Below are positions 8,191 to 18,197 of a stretch of 64,000 nt of DNA, in pieces. The position numbers and the translations under genes are program-made. Under the pieces are notes generated by a model that was not told the DNA's origin, did not search any database, and saw only the letters and a program-made list of their open reading frames with translations. Each line of letters begins with the position of its first letter. Position 1 is the first letter of the stretch. This stretch comes from Acidovorax sp. NO-1 (GTDB lineage: Bacteria > Pseudomonadota > Gammaproteobacteria > Burkholderiales > Burkholderiaceae_C). The stretch spans positions 1 through 64,000 of the forward strand of contig NZ_AGTS01000145.1 of the NCBI RefSeq assembly GCF_000238595.1, written 5' to 3'.

Positions 8191-8191
<1 letters not shown>
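7613..8191 (-). CDS. MocA/MobA-like molybdenum cofactor nucleotidyltransferase
   Basis: This is a 192-residue nucleotidyltransferase. The N-terminal VVLVLASGRGLRF followed by HKL is the LAxGxGxR...K nucleotide-binding pattern, and WLVLPGDLPLIRPETL contains the metal-binding DxP motif. Later segments (RGHPVGFA, DIDTMTDL) match MocA, which attaches CMP to molybdopterin to give the cytosine dinucleotide form used by xanthine-oxidase-type enzymes. Its ATG overlaps the TGA of the large molybdenum hydroxylase subunit (TGATG), so the two are translationally coupled. This context makes MocA-type chemistry more likely than MobA. Confidence 0.85.
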
Positions 8192-10470
<2,279 letters not shown>

Positions 10471-10485
10471 GGTGTTCCCCTTCAA

Positions 10486-10947
10486 TCAGGCCAGCGCTTT
10501 GGCAGCGTCGTGGATGGCCGCGCGAATGCGCACATAGGTGCCGCAGCGGCACACGTTGCCGGCCATGGCGGCGTCGATGTCCGCGTCGGTTGGCTTCTTT
10601 TTGCCCTGCAGCAGTGCGGTGGCGCTCATGATCTGGCCGCTCTGGCAGTAACCGCATTGCGCCACGTCGTGTTTCACCCACGCTGCATGCACTGCCTTGC
10701 CCACCTTGTCATTGGTCGTCACTGCCTCGATGGTGGTGATCTTTTGCCCGGCCGCCGCCGAGATCGGCGTGATGCAAGAGCGAATGGGCGCGCCCTTCAG
10801 GTGCACCGTGCAGGCGCCGCACAAAGCCTGGCCGCAGCCGAACTTGGTGCCGGTCAGGCCCAGTGTGTCGCGCAGGGCCCAGAGGATGGGGGTGGATTCA
10901 TCGGCATCCACAGCCGTGTCTTGGCCATTGATGTTCAGGGTGGGCAT
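10486..10947 (-). CDS. [2Fe-2S] subunit of molybdenum hydroxylase
   Basis: The protein is 153 residues. The N-terminal plant-type ferredoxin domain has the cysteine cluster [13 protein letters not shown] plus a later Cys in the RSC segment. The C-terminal four-helix domain has the second cluster [11 protein letters not shown] and [14 protein letters not shown]. Both clusters pass electrons from the molybdenum site. It matches IorA/CoxS-type small subunits in length and order. No FAD subunit gene is nearby, which also fits IorAB-type enzymes that use a cytochrome acceptor. The ATG at 10947 follows a GGAGAA site. It is the first gene of a three-gene operon with the large subunit and the MocA-like enzyme. 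Confidence 0.93.
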   Translation of the reverse strand: MPTLNINGQDTAVDADESTPILWALRDTLGLTGTKFGCGQALCGACTVHLKGAPIRSCITPISAAAGQKITTIEAVTTNDKVGKAVHAAWVKHDVAQCGYCQSGQIMSATALLQGKKKPTDADIDAAMAGNVCRCGTYVRIRAAIHDAAKALA

Positions 10948-11155
10948 CGTGGGTTCTCCTTGAAGACGGCGCAATCCGGACCCTCTCATGCCTCGCTGCA
11001 CGGTCGGGTAGCCGGGCACGATACGCCCACAGCGCATCCCTGCACCCGCGACGGGTTAATCGCCCCCACCCCAGGGTGGCGCAGACGCGCGCAACCGGGC
11101 TTTCTGCATGGCCCGGGGCCGCACCGGGCTGGGTGGAGCGTGCACAATCGTCGCC

Positions 11156-11797
11156 ATGACCTCGACCTCCATCGCCGACCTTCGCAAAAGCTACGAGCGC
11201 GCCGAACTCAACGAAGACGCCTCCCACGCCGCCCCCCTGCAGCAGTTTGACCAGTGGCTGAAAGAAGCCATCAGCACCCAGGTGCCCGAGCCCAACGCCA
11301 TGACCGTGGCCACCGTGGGCAGCGACCTGCGCCCCAGCACCCGGGTGGTGCTGATCAAGGGCTATGACGAGCGCGGCATCGTCTGGTTTACCAACTACGA
11401 CAGCCGCAAGGGCCGCCAGATTGCCGGTAACCCCTATGCGGCGCTGCAGTTCCACTGGGTGGAGCTCGAACGCGTGGTGCGCATCGAGGGCGTGGTGGAA
11501 AAGGTGAGCAATGAAGAAAGCGACGAATACTTCCACAGCCGCCCGCTCGATTCGCGCATCGGCGCCTGGGCCAGCCCGCAAAGCCAGGTCATCTCTGGCC
11601 GCGGCGTGCTGGTGGCCAATGCGGCCAAGTACGGTGCGCAGTTTTTGCTGAAGCCTCCCCGCCCGCCACACTGGGGTGGGTACCGGCTCAAGCCCGATCA
11701 ATGGGAGTTCTGGCAGGGCCGCAAGAGCCGTCTGCATGACCGCCTGCGCTATCGGCTGGAGGACGGCAACTGGCTGCGGGAACGGTTGGCGCCCTGA
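11156..11797 (+). CDS. pdxH: Pyridoxamine 5'-phosphate oxidase
   Basis: This is a 213-residue FMN enzyme that oxidises pyridoxamine or pyridoxine 5'-phosphate to pyridoxal phosphate. Visible family features are [12 protein letters not shown] at the start, [22 protein letters not shown] (FMN phosphate contacts), [26 protein letters not shown] and the C-terminal signature [21 protein letters not shown]-type run, ending [16 protein letters not shown]. Length equals E. coli PdxH. The ATG at 11156 is used because the family N terminus begins there. It is convergent with the AEC permease gene. Confidence 0.97.
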   Translation: MTSTSIADLRKSYERAELNEDASHAAPLQQFDQWLKEAISTQVPEPNAMTVATVGSDLRPSTRVVLIKGYDERGIVWFTNYDSRKGRQIAGNPYAALQFHWVELERVVRIEGVVEKVSNEESDEYFHSRPLDSRIGAWASPQSQVISGRGVLVANAAKYGAQFLLKPPRPPHWGGYRLKPDQWEFWQGRKSRLHDRLRYRLEDGNWLRERLAP

Positions 11798-11857
11798 GCC
11801 AAGGTTCTGCGCCAGCGCAGCTTCAGCCGTGGCGCCGGGCAGCGGTGAACAACCGCC

Positions 11858-12811
11858 CTACACCACCCAGCGCGTCACCGCCAGAATCACCAGGGGCATG
11901 GTCATCAATGCCAGCGCGGTGGACACCGCCACACTGGCCGTCACCTCATCCTCGGCCACCGCATAACGCTGTGCAAACAGGAACACGTTGGCCCCCACGG
12001 GCAGCGATGCCGCCACGATCATCACCGCCAGCGGCATGCCCGACAGGCCCAGCGCCCAGCCCAGGGTGGCCAGCACGATGGGGTGCACCACGCACTTGAC
12101 CAGCGCAATGCGCAAGGCGGCCTTGAAATGGTGGCCCACCTTGGTAAAGGCCAGCGTCACCCCCACCAGCAGCAGCGCAATCGGCCCCAGTGCCTGCCCC
12201 AGCAGCAGCAGGGGTTTGTCCACCACCTGCGGCACCACCAGCCCGGTCTGCGCGAACAGCAGCCCGGCAATGATGGGCAGCGGCACCGGGTGCACGATAC
12301 CGTTGCGCACGGCCTGCAGCACCGTGCGCCACATGGGCTGCTGCACCCCGCCTGAGCGCCCGGCGTGTTCACGCGCAGCCGCCAGCTCGAAAACGACGGT
12401 GGCAGCGGTCAGCAGGATGAGCGAGTGCACGGAGATCAAAGTGAACAGCGTCACCAGCCCCGCATCACCGAACACCAGACCCACCAGTGGTACGCCGATC
12501 ATCAGCGTGTTGCTGAAGGTATTGGCCAGCGCCCGCGCCGCGCCCAGGCTGCTAAAGCCCAGCACCGCCAGCGTGGCCGCATACACCACGCCAAACGCCA
12601 CAAAGTAAATGCCCACCGGGCCGAAGTTGAGGTCTTCGATGTGCACCGTGCTCATGGTGCGAAACAGCAGCGCAGGCGTGAGCACCATGAACACGAGGTT
12701 GGCCAGGTCCTTCACCGCTGGGGCCCGAATCCAGCCGCGCCGCCCCACGTAAAAGCCGATGGCGATGAACAGGATCACGGGGATCAGTGAGGTGAAGACG
12801 GGCGAGTTCAA
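11858..12811 (-). CDS. AEC-family transporter (auxin efflux carrier type)
   Basis: This is an about 317-residue integral membrane protein with some ten hydrophobic helices, split in the middle by a short charged loop (AREHAGRSGGVQQP). LIPVILFIAIGFYVGRRG at the start, DLANLVFMVLTPALLFRTMS, and GVPLVGLVFGDAG are typical of AEC permeases, which export or import organic acids or amino acids. I place the start at a TTG (12811, reading MNSPVFTSLIPV) because family members begin there. The same frame is open to an ATG at 12901, whose extra 30 residues look unrelated. The start is therefore less certain than the function. Confidence 0.8.
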   Translation of the reverse strand: MNSPVFTSLIPVILFIAIGFYVGRRGWIRAPAVKDLANLVFMVLTPALLFRTMSTVHIEDLNFGPVGIYFVAFGVVYAATLAVLGFSSLGAARALANTFSNTLMIGVPLVGLVFGDAGLVTLFTLISVHSLILLTAATVVFELAAAREHAGRSGGVQQPMWRTVLQAVRNGIVHPVPLPIIAGLLFAQTGLVVPQVVDKPLLLLGQALGPIALLLVGVTLAFTKVGHHFKAALRIALVKCVVHPIVLATLGWALGLSGMPLAVMIVAASLPVGANVFLFAQRYAVAEDEVTASVAVSTALALMTMPLVILAVTRWVV

Positions 12812-13234
12812 GGTGAATAGGCAATCTGGCGAGGGAAGGTGCCTATTGTGGCTCTTCGTCAAGTACAGCGTGCGCAGACAGCTATACAAGTGATAGCTCA
12901 AAGCAACGCCAACCCCGCGCGGTCAACGTGCGATCAAACGGCTGCTACCCCGCCGTTGATAAAGCATCAGGTTATCTTGTGAAACCAAATAACGCGATGT
13001 TCATTTATTTTCCGACGAGTTACGGGCAAAAAGTAGCATCGCTACAGGGATAAAAGTTCTTCTTAATGCTGTAACGCTTTGCTGTTTCCGTTCAGACCGA
13101 GAAACAGGTGCTTGCACAAATGAAGGTATGGGCCTTCAAGAATGACTGTCCCATGTGCGTGCCATGGTGCCTGGTGGTCTGGACGTGCATGGGATTTCAC
13201 AATTATTTCTATTTATCACCGAGGAGAAAACAGC
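12812..13234. promoter_or_regulatory. Divergent intergenic region, AT-richer, no gene
   Basis: About 420 bp separate the AEC gene from the beta-helix lipoprotein. I see no coding sequence, only a small GTAGC/GCTAC hairpin near 13033-13045 and AT-rich stretches that could hold the lipoprotein promoter. A GAGGAG ribosome site lies at 13221-13226. No riboswitch consensus could be matched by eye. Confidence 0.5.
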
Positions 13235-15634
13235 ATGAGAATATTATTCGGAATCGCTGCCGCGATGCTGATATCAGCGTGTGGTGGTGGTTCAGACTCG
13301 ATGGAATCCGCTGCCAAATCCGGGCAGCAAACCGCAGCAGTTTCTGGAAATCCAAAAACTCTTGGCGTTGGCAATATTGGCAACACTTACTTTATTCGTG
13401 CGGACGGAGGCAGTGCCGCACAGTGCAATGGCAAGGCAGATCTGCCCTACCCGGGCAGTGGGTCGCTGCAAAACTGCGCATGGCAGTCACCGCATGACGC
13501 CCTGCCAACGACCGACAAGCCCCGCATCGCCGGTGGCGACACGCTGATCATAGGCGCAGGTGAATACCAGGTCGGCTGGGGCGCTCCCGGGGCAGAAGAC
13601 GGTGGGCGTTGCGGTAAGAGCTGGAGATACGGCTGTCATCTCGCCGCCATACCCAGTGGCCCCAGCCCAGAGCAGCCAACCCGCATTCTGGGTAAAGGGC
13701 ACGACGGTGTTTGCAACGCTCCGCCCAAACTCTGGGGGAATGAACGCGTACCGGCAGTGCTGAACATGGCCGACAGCTCCAATGTGGAGATTGCGTGTCT
13801 GGAAATTACGGACAAGAGTATTTGCGTAGGCAACCACGCCAGTGATGCTCTGCGCTGCGTAAGGGGTGACGCGGCAGTATATGGCGCCTATGCCGATGCG
13901 GGGATTCGCGCATATCGCTCCAACAACGTGAAACTCAGGGATCTGAATATCCACGGGCTCGCATACCATGGTATTCATGCAGGAGGCATCTCCAATTGGA
14001 CGGTAGAACGCGTTCGCCTTCTGCGCAACGGATATGCTGGCTGGGATGGTGATATGGCCGGAATCCCCAAGGTCGAAACCAGTTCCAACAGCGGCGAGCT
14101 CACTTTCCGGAATGTCGAAATTGCTTGGAATGGTTGCGCTGAAGACCCCAACACGGGCGAAGCGAAGGGTTGCTACGCACAAAAGAACGGTGGTTATGGC
14201 GATGGTATTGGCACCGCTTTGACCGGCGGCAAGTGGCTGTTTGAGGATGTCTCCATCCATCACAACACTTCTGACGGCTTGGACATGCTGTACCTGGATG
14301 GCAAGGCTGACACCAGCATTACCCTCAACCGCGTTCATGCGTATTCCAATGCCGGCAATCAAGTGAAGGTCGCCGGGAACGCAACCGTTCGCAATTCCGT
14401 ACTCGTTGGAGACTGCGGATACTTCTACAGGGAAGGTCAGAAGTATCCCTACCTGGGTAGCGGCGACCACTGCCGAGCTGGTGGTACCGCCCTGTCGCTG
14501 GCTCTACTGACGAACAATCAAGTGGATGTAACGCACAACACCATCACGGGCGAGGGTGACATCCTGATTTTCCACGGCGCAAAAACAGACCGCGCAGGTG
14601 TCCCCATGGATGACACCGGCGCGAAGCTGCTGATCCGCAACAATATCTTGAGAGGTCAAAAAGACTTTACGGGGTACGGGGACGAACTGGTGGCTGGGCA
14701 CTATTGGGAAAACACCAAGGCCAGCACCACGTATGCAGGCAATATCTTTTTCAACGTCAAGAGCAACCAGTGCCCGGCTGGAAGCATTTGTGCCGACCCT
14801 CTGCTCACGGTGTCCGAGATGCGCGGTTTTGATCCACGCCTGAAGCCCGGCAGCCCGGCGCACGACAAGGTCGCTCCGATTGTGGGCATCAACACGGACT
14901 TCTTCAATCGCAAGCGCGTCTATGGCCCGGCAGCAGATATAGGCGCCGTTGAAACCCAGCCGGTCACGGACACGCCTGTCTGCACCCGGGCTCAACCGAC
15001 GATGGATCTGCGCCAACCCACATCGCCGATCGTGCCGGGGGCTTCGGTAACCTTGACCGTTACGTTGAAAAACAACGATATCGCAGCGTGCGGCCCGACA
15101 AACTTCCAGCTCGCCCACACCGCACCCCAGGGCTGGTCAGGAGAATTCAGTACCGGTGCGCTGAGTTTGGCGCCTGGCGCTCAGGCGACGGCGTCGCTGA
15201 CAATGAAAAGCCCGACGACCGCATCGGGGGTTTACAACATCCCTGTGCGCAGTACCAGCCAGCAGGGTGCCGTCCACGCCGCCGACGCTACCGGCGTCGT
15301 TCAGGTGCGTCCTTCAGACAACTCTGGGGGTGTGCTGAGTGGCGGGGTGGTTACAGACAAGGGGGTCTACAGACTGGGCGAGACCATCAAAATCGGCGCT
15401 GCCGTCAAACTCAATGGACGGCCCCAGCGCGGTGCGACGGTGGACTTGTCTATCGAAGGGCCCAACGGTCTGCGTTGGACTACGCGCACAACCACTGATG
15501 AAAACGGCATGGGATGGGCTAGCTACCAGCCGCCGTCCACCAGCCAGGCACTGGGGCACTACTACATCTACGTAAAAGGGTCCTATCTCAACGCTACCAC
15601 CTTCACCAATCGCAATCGGTTCGACGTGAAGTAA
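13235..15634 (+). CDS. Lipoprotein with right-handed beta-helix and C-terminal Ig-like domains
   Basis: The protein is 799 residues. A lipoprotein signal ends at Cys16 (MLISAC). Residues about 40-590 hold repeated short strands rich in Asn/Gly/Val (VEIACLEITD, VKLRDLNIHGLAYHGIHAGG, WLFEDVSIHHNTSDGLDM, LLIRNNILRG), the pattern of pectate-lyase-type parallel beta-helices. Residues about 600-700 look like a NEW3/CARDB-type Ig domain (SVTLTVTLKNND). Residues about 705-799 resemble an MG2-type Ig domain (GVYRLGETIKIGAAV). The helix core has several cysteines, unusual for cytosolic proteins and fitting the cell surface. Such proteins act on or bind polysaccharide, but no catalytic site could be assigned. 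GC is lower than in the neighbours. It is a single transcription unit with its own terminator. Confidence 0.75.
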   Translation: MRILFGIAAAMLISACGGGSDSMESAAKSGQQTAAVSGNPKTLGVGNIGNTYFIRADGGSAAQCNGKADLPYPGSGSLQNCAWQSPHDALPTTDKPRIAGGDTLIIGAGEYQVGWGAPGAEDGGRCGKSWRYGCHLAAIPSGPSPEQPTRILGKGHDGVCNAPPKLWGNERVPAVLNMADSSNVEIACLEITDKSICVGNHASDALRCVRGDAAVYGAYADAGIRAYRSNNVKLRDLNIHGLAYHGIHAGGISNWTVERVRLLRNGYAGWDGDMAGIPKVETSSNSGELTFRNVEIAWNGCAEDPNTGEAKGCYAQKNGGYGDGIGTALTGGKWLFEDVSIHHNTSDGLDMLYLDGKADTSITLNRVHAYSNAGNQVKVAGNATVRNSVLVGDCGYFYREGQKYPYLGSGDHCRAGGTALSLALLTNNQVDVTHNTITGEGDILIFHGAKTDRAGVPMDDTGAKLLIRNNILRGQKDFTGYGDELVAGHYWENTKASTTYAGNIFFNVKSNQCPAGSICADPLLTVSEMRGFDPRLKPGSPAHDKVAPIVGINTDFFNRKRVYGPAADIGAVETQPVTDTPVCTRAQPTMDLRQPTSPIVPGASVTLTVTLKNNDIAACGPTNFQLAHTAPQGWSGEFSTGALSLAPGAQATASLTMKSPTTASGVYNIPVRSTSQQGAVHAADATGVVQVRPSDNSGGVLSGGVVTDKGVYRLGETIKIGAAVKLNGRPQRGATVDLSIEGPNGLRWTTRTTTDENGMGWASYQPPSTSQALGHYYIYVKGSYLNATTFTNRNRFDVK

Positions 15635-15652
15635 TCGGCTACAGACGTTGCC

Positions 15653-15729
15653 GTTGCATGCGGCCCTGAAGCCGCATGCAGCCGACACCCCGCAACTACG
15701 GCCATCAGCCAAAAATGCGGGGTGTTTTT
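15653..15729 (+). terminator. Double hairpin terminator after the beta-helix gene
   Basis: The first hairpin is GTTGCATGCGGC/GCCGCATGCAGC (15653-15664, 15671-15682). The second is ACACCCCGCA/TGCGGGGTGT (15685-15694, 15716-15725), followed by Ts. The second has the form of a rho-independent terminator. Confidence 0.75.
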
Positions 15730-15807
15730 CATTGATGCGGCTCAAACCCCCACCCCATCGAGGAACCGCGCGTATCCGCGACGTAACAGCGTTGCAACGA
15801 TGTCATG

Positions 15808-16683
15808 TCACCCTGGGCACGGCCCCAGCCACACGCCGCTGCGCAGGCGCTCCGGCGGGTGCGGCGACCACACCTGGCCGCTGGCCTCCCAGGTGTCCAT
15901 CTGCACACTCAGGCCGGCAAACACGCCATAGCCCTGGCCCGCCTGGATGTCTTCGCCCGCACTCAGGCTTTCGCCGGCCTTGATCGATCCGTGGGCGTGG
16001 ATGCACGCACCCGCCTTGATGCCCCAGCCGGCTTCAAGGTGCTGCACGCCGGTGATGGCGCCCGCCACCACGATCCCTTGCCCCACCCGCAGGCTGTGCT
16101 GCGCGCCGGTCAGGTGGCCGCCTACGCGCAGGCCCTTGTCGCAGTCCACCGGCCCGTTCACGATCAGGTCCTGGCCCACGAAAGCACCGCCCTTGAGCGA
16201 CAGCCTGCCTTGGCACACCACGTCCCACCCGGCGCGCAGGTCGCCCGCAGAAGTGATGTCGCCCTGCACATCCACCCCCCAGTCCGCCCGCACATCGCCA
16301 CCCGCCTGCAGCTGCCCTTCGCTCACGATGATGCTGCCCGCCACACGGATATCCTCCCCGGCCACCACCCGCCCAGCCCGCAGCCCACCGCCCGCACGGA
16401 TGGAGCGGCCGGCATGGATCACCGTGGCCACGTCGATGGAGCCGCGCACCTCCACCGTGCCGGCAAACACCACGGCCTCGGTCTCCAGCGCGTCCAGCAC
16501 CAGCACCGCATTCGTCGGCCCGAACTGGCCCAGCAGCCAGCAGGCATCGTCCACCCGGCCGGCCTGGACCAGCGTGTCCAGCGCATCCTGGTAGCCGCTG
16601 CCGTCTTCCACATGGCGGCTGAACCAGCGGAACCCGTCGGCGCACGGGCTCTTGGCCCGCAAGAACTTTTTGGTGAATTCCAT
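15808..16683 (-). CDS. Beta-solenoid repeat protein, bactofilin-like
   Basis: This is a 291-residue protein not assigned to a named family. Residues 1-60 are a compact domain (FTKKFLRAKSPCADGFRWF, then VDDACWLLGQFG). From about residue 65 to 255 the sequence is a run of short repeats built on I/V-x-AGG-x-I/V, such as SIRAGGGLRAGRVVAGEDI and ADWGVDVQGDI. Every few residues a Gly and a small residue alternate with a beta-branched one, as expected for a left-handed or bactofilin-type beta-solenoid. The end (PHPPERLRSGVWLGPCPG) caps it. There is no signal peptide, so it is probably cytosolic. It may polymerise or be a structural scaffold; this is inference from the repeat geometry only. It has no operon partners. 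Confidence 0.6.
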   Translation of the reverse strand: MEFTKKFLRAKSPCADGFRWFSRHVEDGSGYQDALDTLVQAGRVDDACWLLGQFGPTNAVLVLDALETEAVVFAGTVEVRGSIDVATVIHAGRSIRAGGGLRAGRVVAGEDIRVAGSIIVSEGQLQAGGDVRADWGVDVQGDITSAGDLRAGWDVVCQGRLSLKGGAFVGQDLIVNGPVDCDKGLRVGGHLTGAQHSLRVGQGIVVAGAITGVQHLEAGWGIKAGACIHAHGSIKAGESLSAGEDIQAGQGYGVFAGLSVQMDTWEASGQVWSPHPPERLRSGVWLGPCPG

Positions 16684-17111
16684 GGCCGCTCACTCCTGGC
16701 GCGGGTGCGCAGACGGTAGATGAACGGGATGGGACCCGATGGGTGTGGACCCCTGGGGTTCAATGGTGTGCATGGGGCATCTCCTGGGTGGAGCGGCCCG
16801 GCCACGCGGATTGAATGGACGTGAACGATCGAACGGTCCATCAACCCATTGCGGCGGATTCCATCCGCCGGCCGGTCGCCATCGCGCTGAGCGAGTTGCC
16901 CGGCGATGGATGGTTTGCGCAAATGAGGGGAAAAAGGTTTATCGCCGGGCGGAGGAATGTGCGACCGGCTTGTACAAACGCCAGATCTCACGCACCGCAT
17001 TCCTTCCGGCAAAGGCCAGACACAGGCTGCCGCTCAGCGGGCCTGTATGGTGGAGCGTGGTGGATGGAAACAACATGAAATCTGGAAGTCCCTGACTGCC
17101 GCGTAGATAAC
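16684..17111. other. 428-bp intergenic region
   Basis: No credible gene was seen. It contains a perfect hairpin CGGCGGAT/ATCCGCCG (16852-16859 and 16863-16870) and an AT-richer half near 16900-17100. It holds the promoter of the solenoid gene and the 3' side of the GNAT-Rnk gene. Confidence 0.5.
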
Positions 17112-18023
17112 TTACAGATGGAAATCGCCAGCCGCTTCCGGCTGGTACAGCACTTTTTCGATGCGGATGTGGCACGTCCGGTTGGGGATCCGCCAGGTGA
17201 AGGCATCGCCCTCCTTGTAGCCCAGGATCGCCGTGCCGATACCGGAGCACACCGACAGTTTGCCGGCACGGTCGTCTGCGTCTTCGGGGTACACCAGCGC
17301 AACTTCCAGGGCCTCATCATCGACTTGCAGCAAGGCCTTGGAGTTCATGGTGACGACATCTTGCGCCACGTTGAACGGGTCCACCACGATGGCGCGTTCG
17401 ATCTCGTGCTCCAGCTCAAACACGTCCGGGCCGTTTTCCACCGCGACGAGGCTTCTGAGCCGGGCCTTGTCGACTTCGGTGATGTAGATGTCTGCGGTAT
17501 GGACCGCCGGGCTTTCGCGCAACAGCCGTAGATAGCGTTGCGAACTCATGGAAAGCGACTTCACCGAAGGCGTTTCGCTGTGCAGCACAAAGCCGCTGTG
17601 CAGGAAGGCTTTGAGCGATCGTGCGTTGTCGGGATGGATTTTGGCGATGAGCCTTTCGGCCCGCATGTCGAAAAAGGCCAGCTTCATGCCTTCGCGGATG
17701 GCACTGGCGCCGAGCTTGCGGCCCCAGTTGTCGCGGTTGCCGATGACCAGCACCATTTCACAGTCTGTACCCGCCTTGACGAGGCGCACAAAGCCGACGG
17801 GCACGTCACGCTCGTCGTAGGCCATGAAAAATCGGCCGCCCTGGTTGAACAGGTGTGTGAGGATGGGAAGTTGCACCCGGCCGATGACCTGTTCGATGAA
17901 ACGGGAGACATGGCGCGAATCGCTGAGGTAGCGGGTCACATCCTCGTCTTCCAACCAGTCCATCAGGGTCAGCGCGTTGGCGCGGGTAATCTCTGGGCAC
18001 AGAGCTATAAAAGGCTTGTTCAT
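17112..18023 (-). CDS. Fusion of GNAT acetyltransferase and Rnk/GreA-type C-terminal domain
   Basis: The protein is 303 residues. Residues about 20-165 form a GNAT domain: GFVRLVKAGTDCEMVLVIGN, then WGRKLGASAIREGMKLAFFDMRAERLIAKI with the acetyl-CoA loop, and NARSLKAFLHSGF. Residues about 175-300 match the nucleoside diphosphate kinase regulator Rnk: ITEVDKARLRSLV, a central helix pair, VALVYPEDADDRAGKLSVCS and GTAILGYKEGDAFTW, the GreA/GreB C-terminal fold that contacts RNA polymerase. I recall the same two-domain architecture being annotated in other Burkholderiales. The role is probably acetylation coupled to transcription or stress response, but the substrate is unknown. The start ATG is at 18023 (MNKPFIALCP). 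Confidence 0.85.
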   Translation of the reverse strand: MNKPFIALCPEITRANALTLMDWLEDEDVTRYLSDSRHVSRFIEQVIGRVQLPILTHLFNQGGRFFMAYDERDVPVGFVRLVKAGTDCEMVLVIGNRDNWGRKLGASAIREGMKLAFFDMRAERLIAKIHPDNARSLKAFLHSGFVLHSETPSVKSLSMSSQRYLRLLRESPAVHTADIYITEVDKARLRSLVAVENGPDVFELEHEIERAIVVDPFNVAQDVVTMNSKALLQVDDEALEVALVYPEDADDRAGKLSVCSGIGTAILGYKEGDAFTWRIPNRTCHIRIEKVLYQPEAAGDFHL

Positions 18024-18197
18024 CTTCACCACCTGTGGTTTCAAGAATGAAAGCCTTTCATGACTGCGGCCATGACGGTTCTTTCGGCTAACCGGGGATT
18101 TTACAACAGTGCGCATTTTTTGTGCACCGTGGCCTGCCCAAACCCCTGAAGTACGGGGCGCCGCTCCCCGAGCAAGCCTTATCCCCCGCACACAGCT

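Noticed and set aside
12879-12898. AGCTAT...ATAGCT inverted repeat upstream of the AEC gene
   Set aside because: Six-base arms without the repeat core. Too short to assign.
12902-13234. A possible c-di-GMP riboswitch before the beta-helix lipoprotein
   Set aside because: I could not match the conserved GEMM core, only a small GTAGC/GCTAC hairpin. A covariance-model scan would decide.
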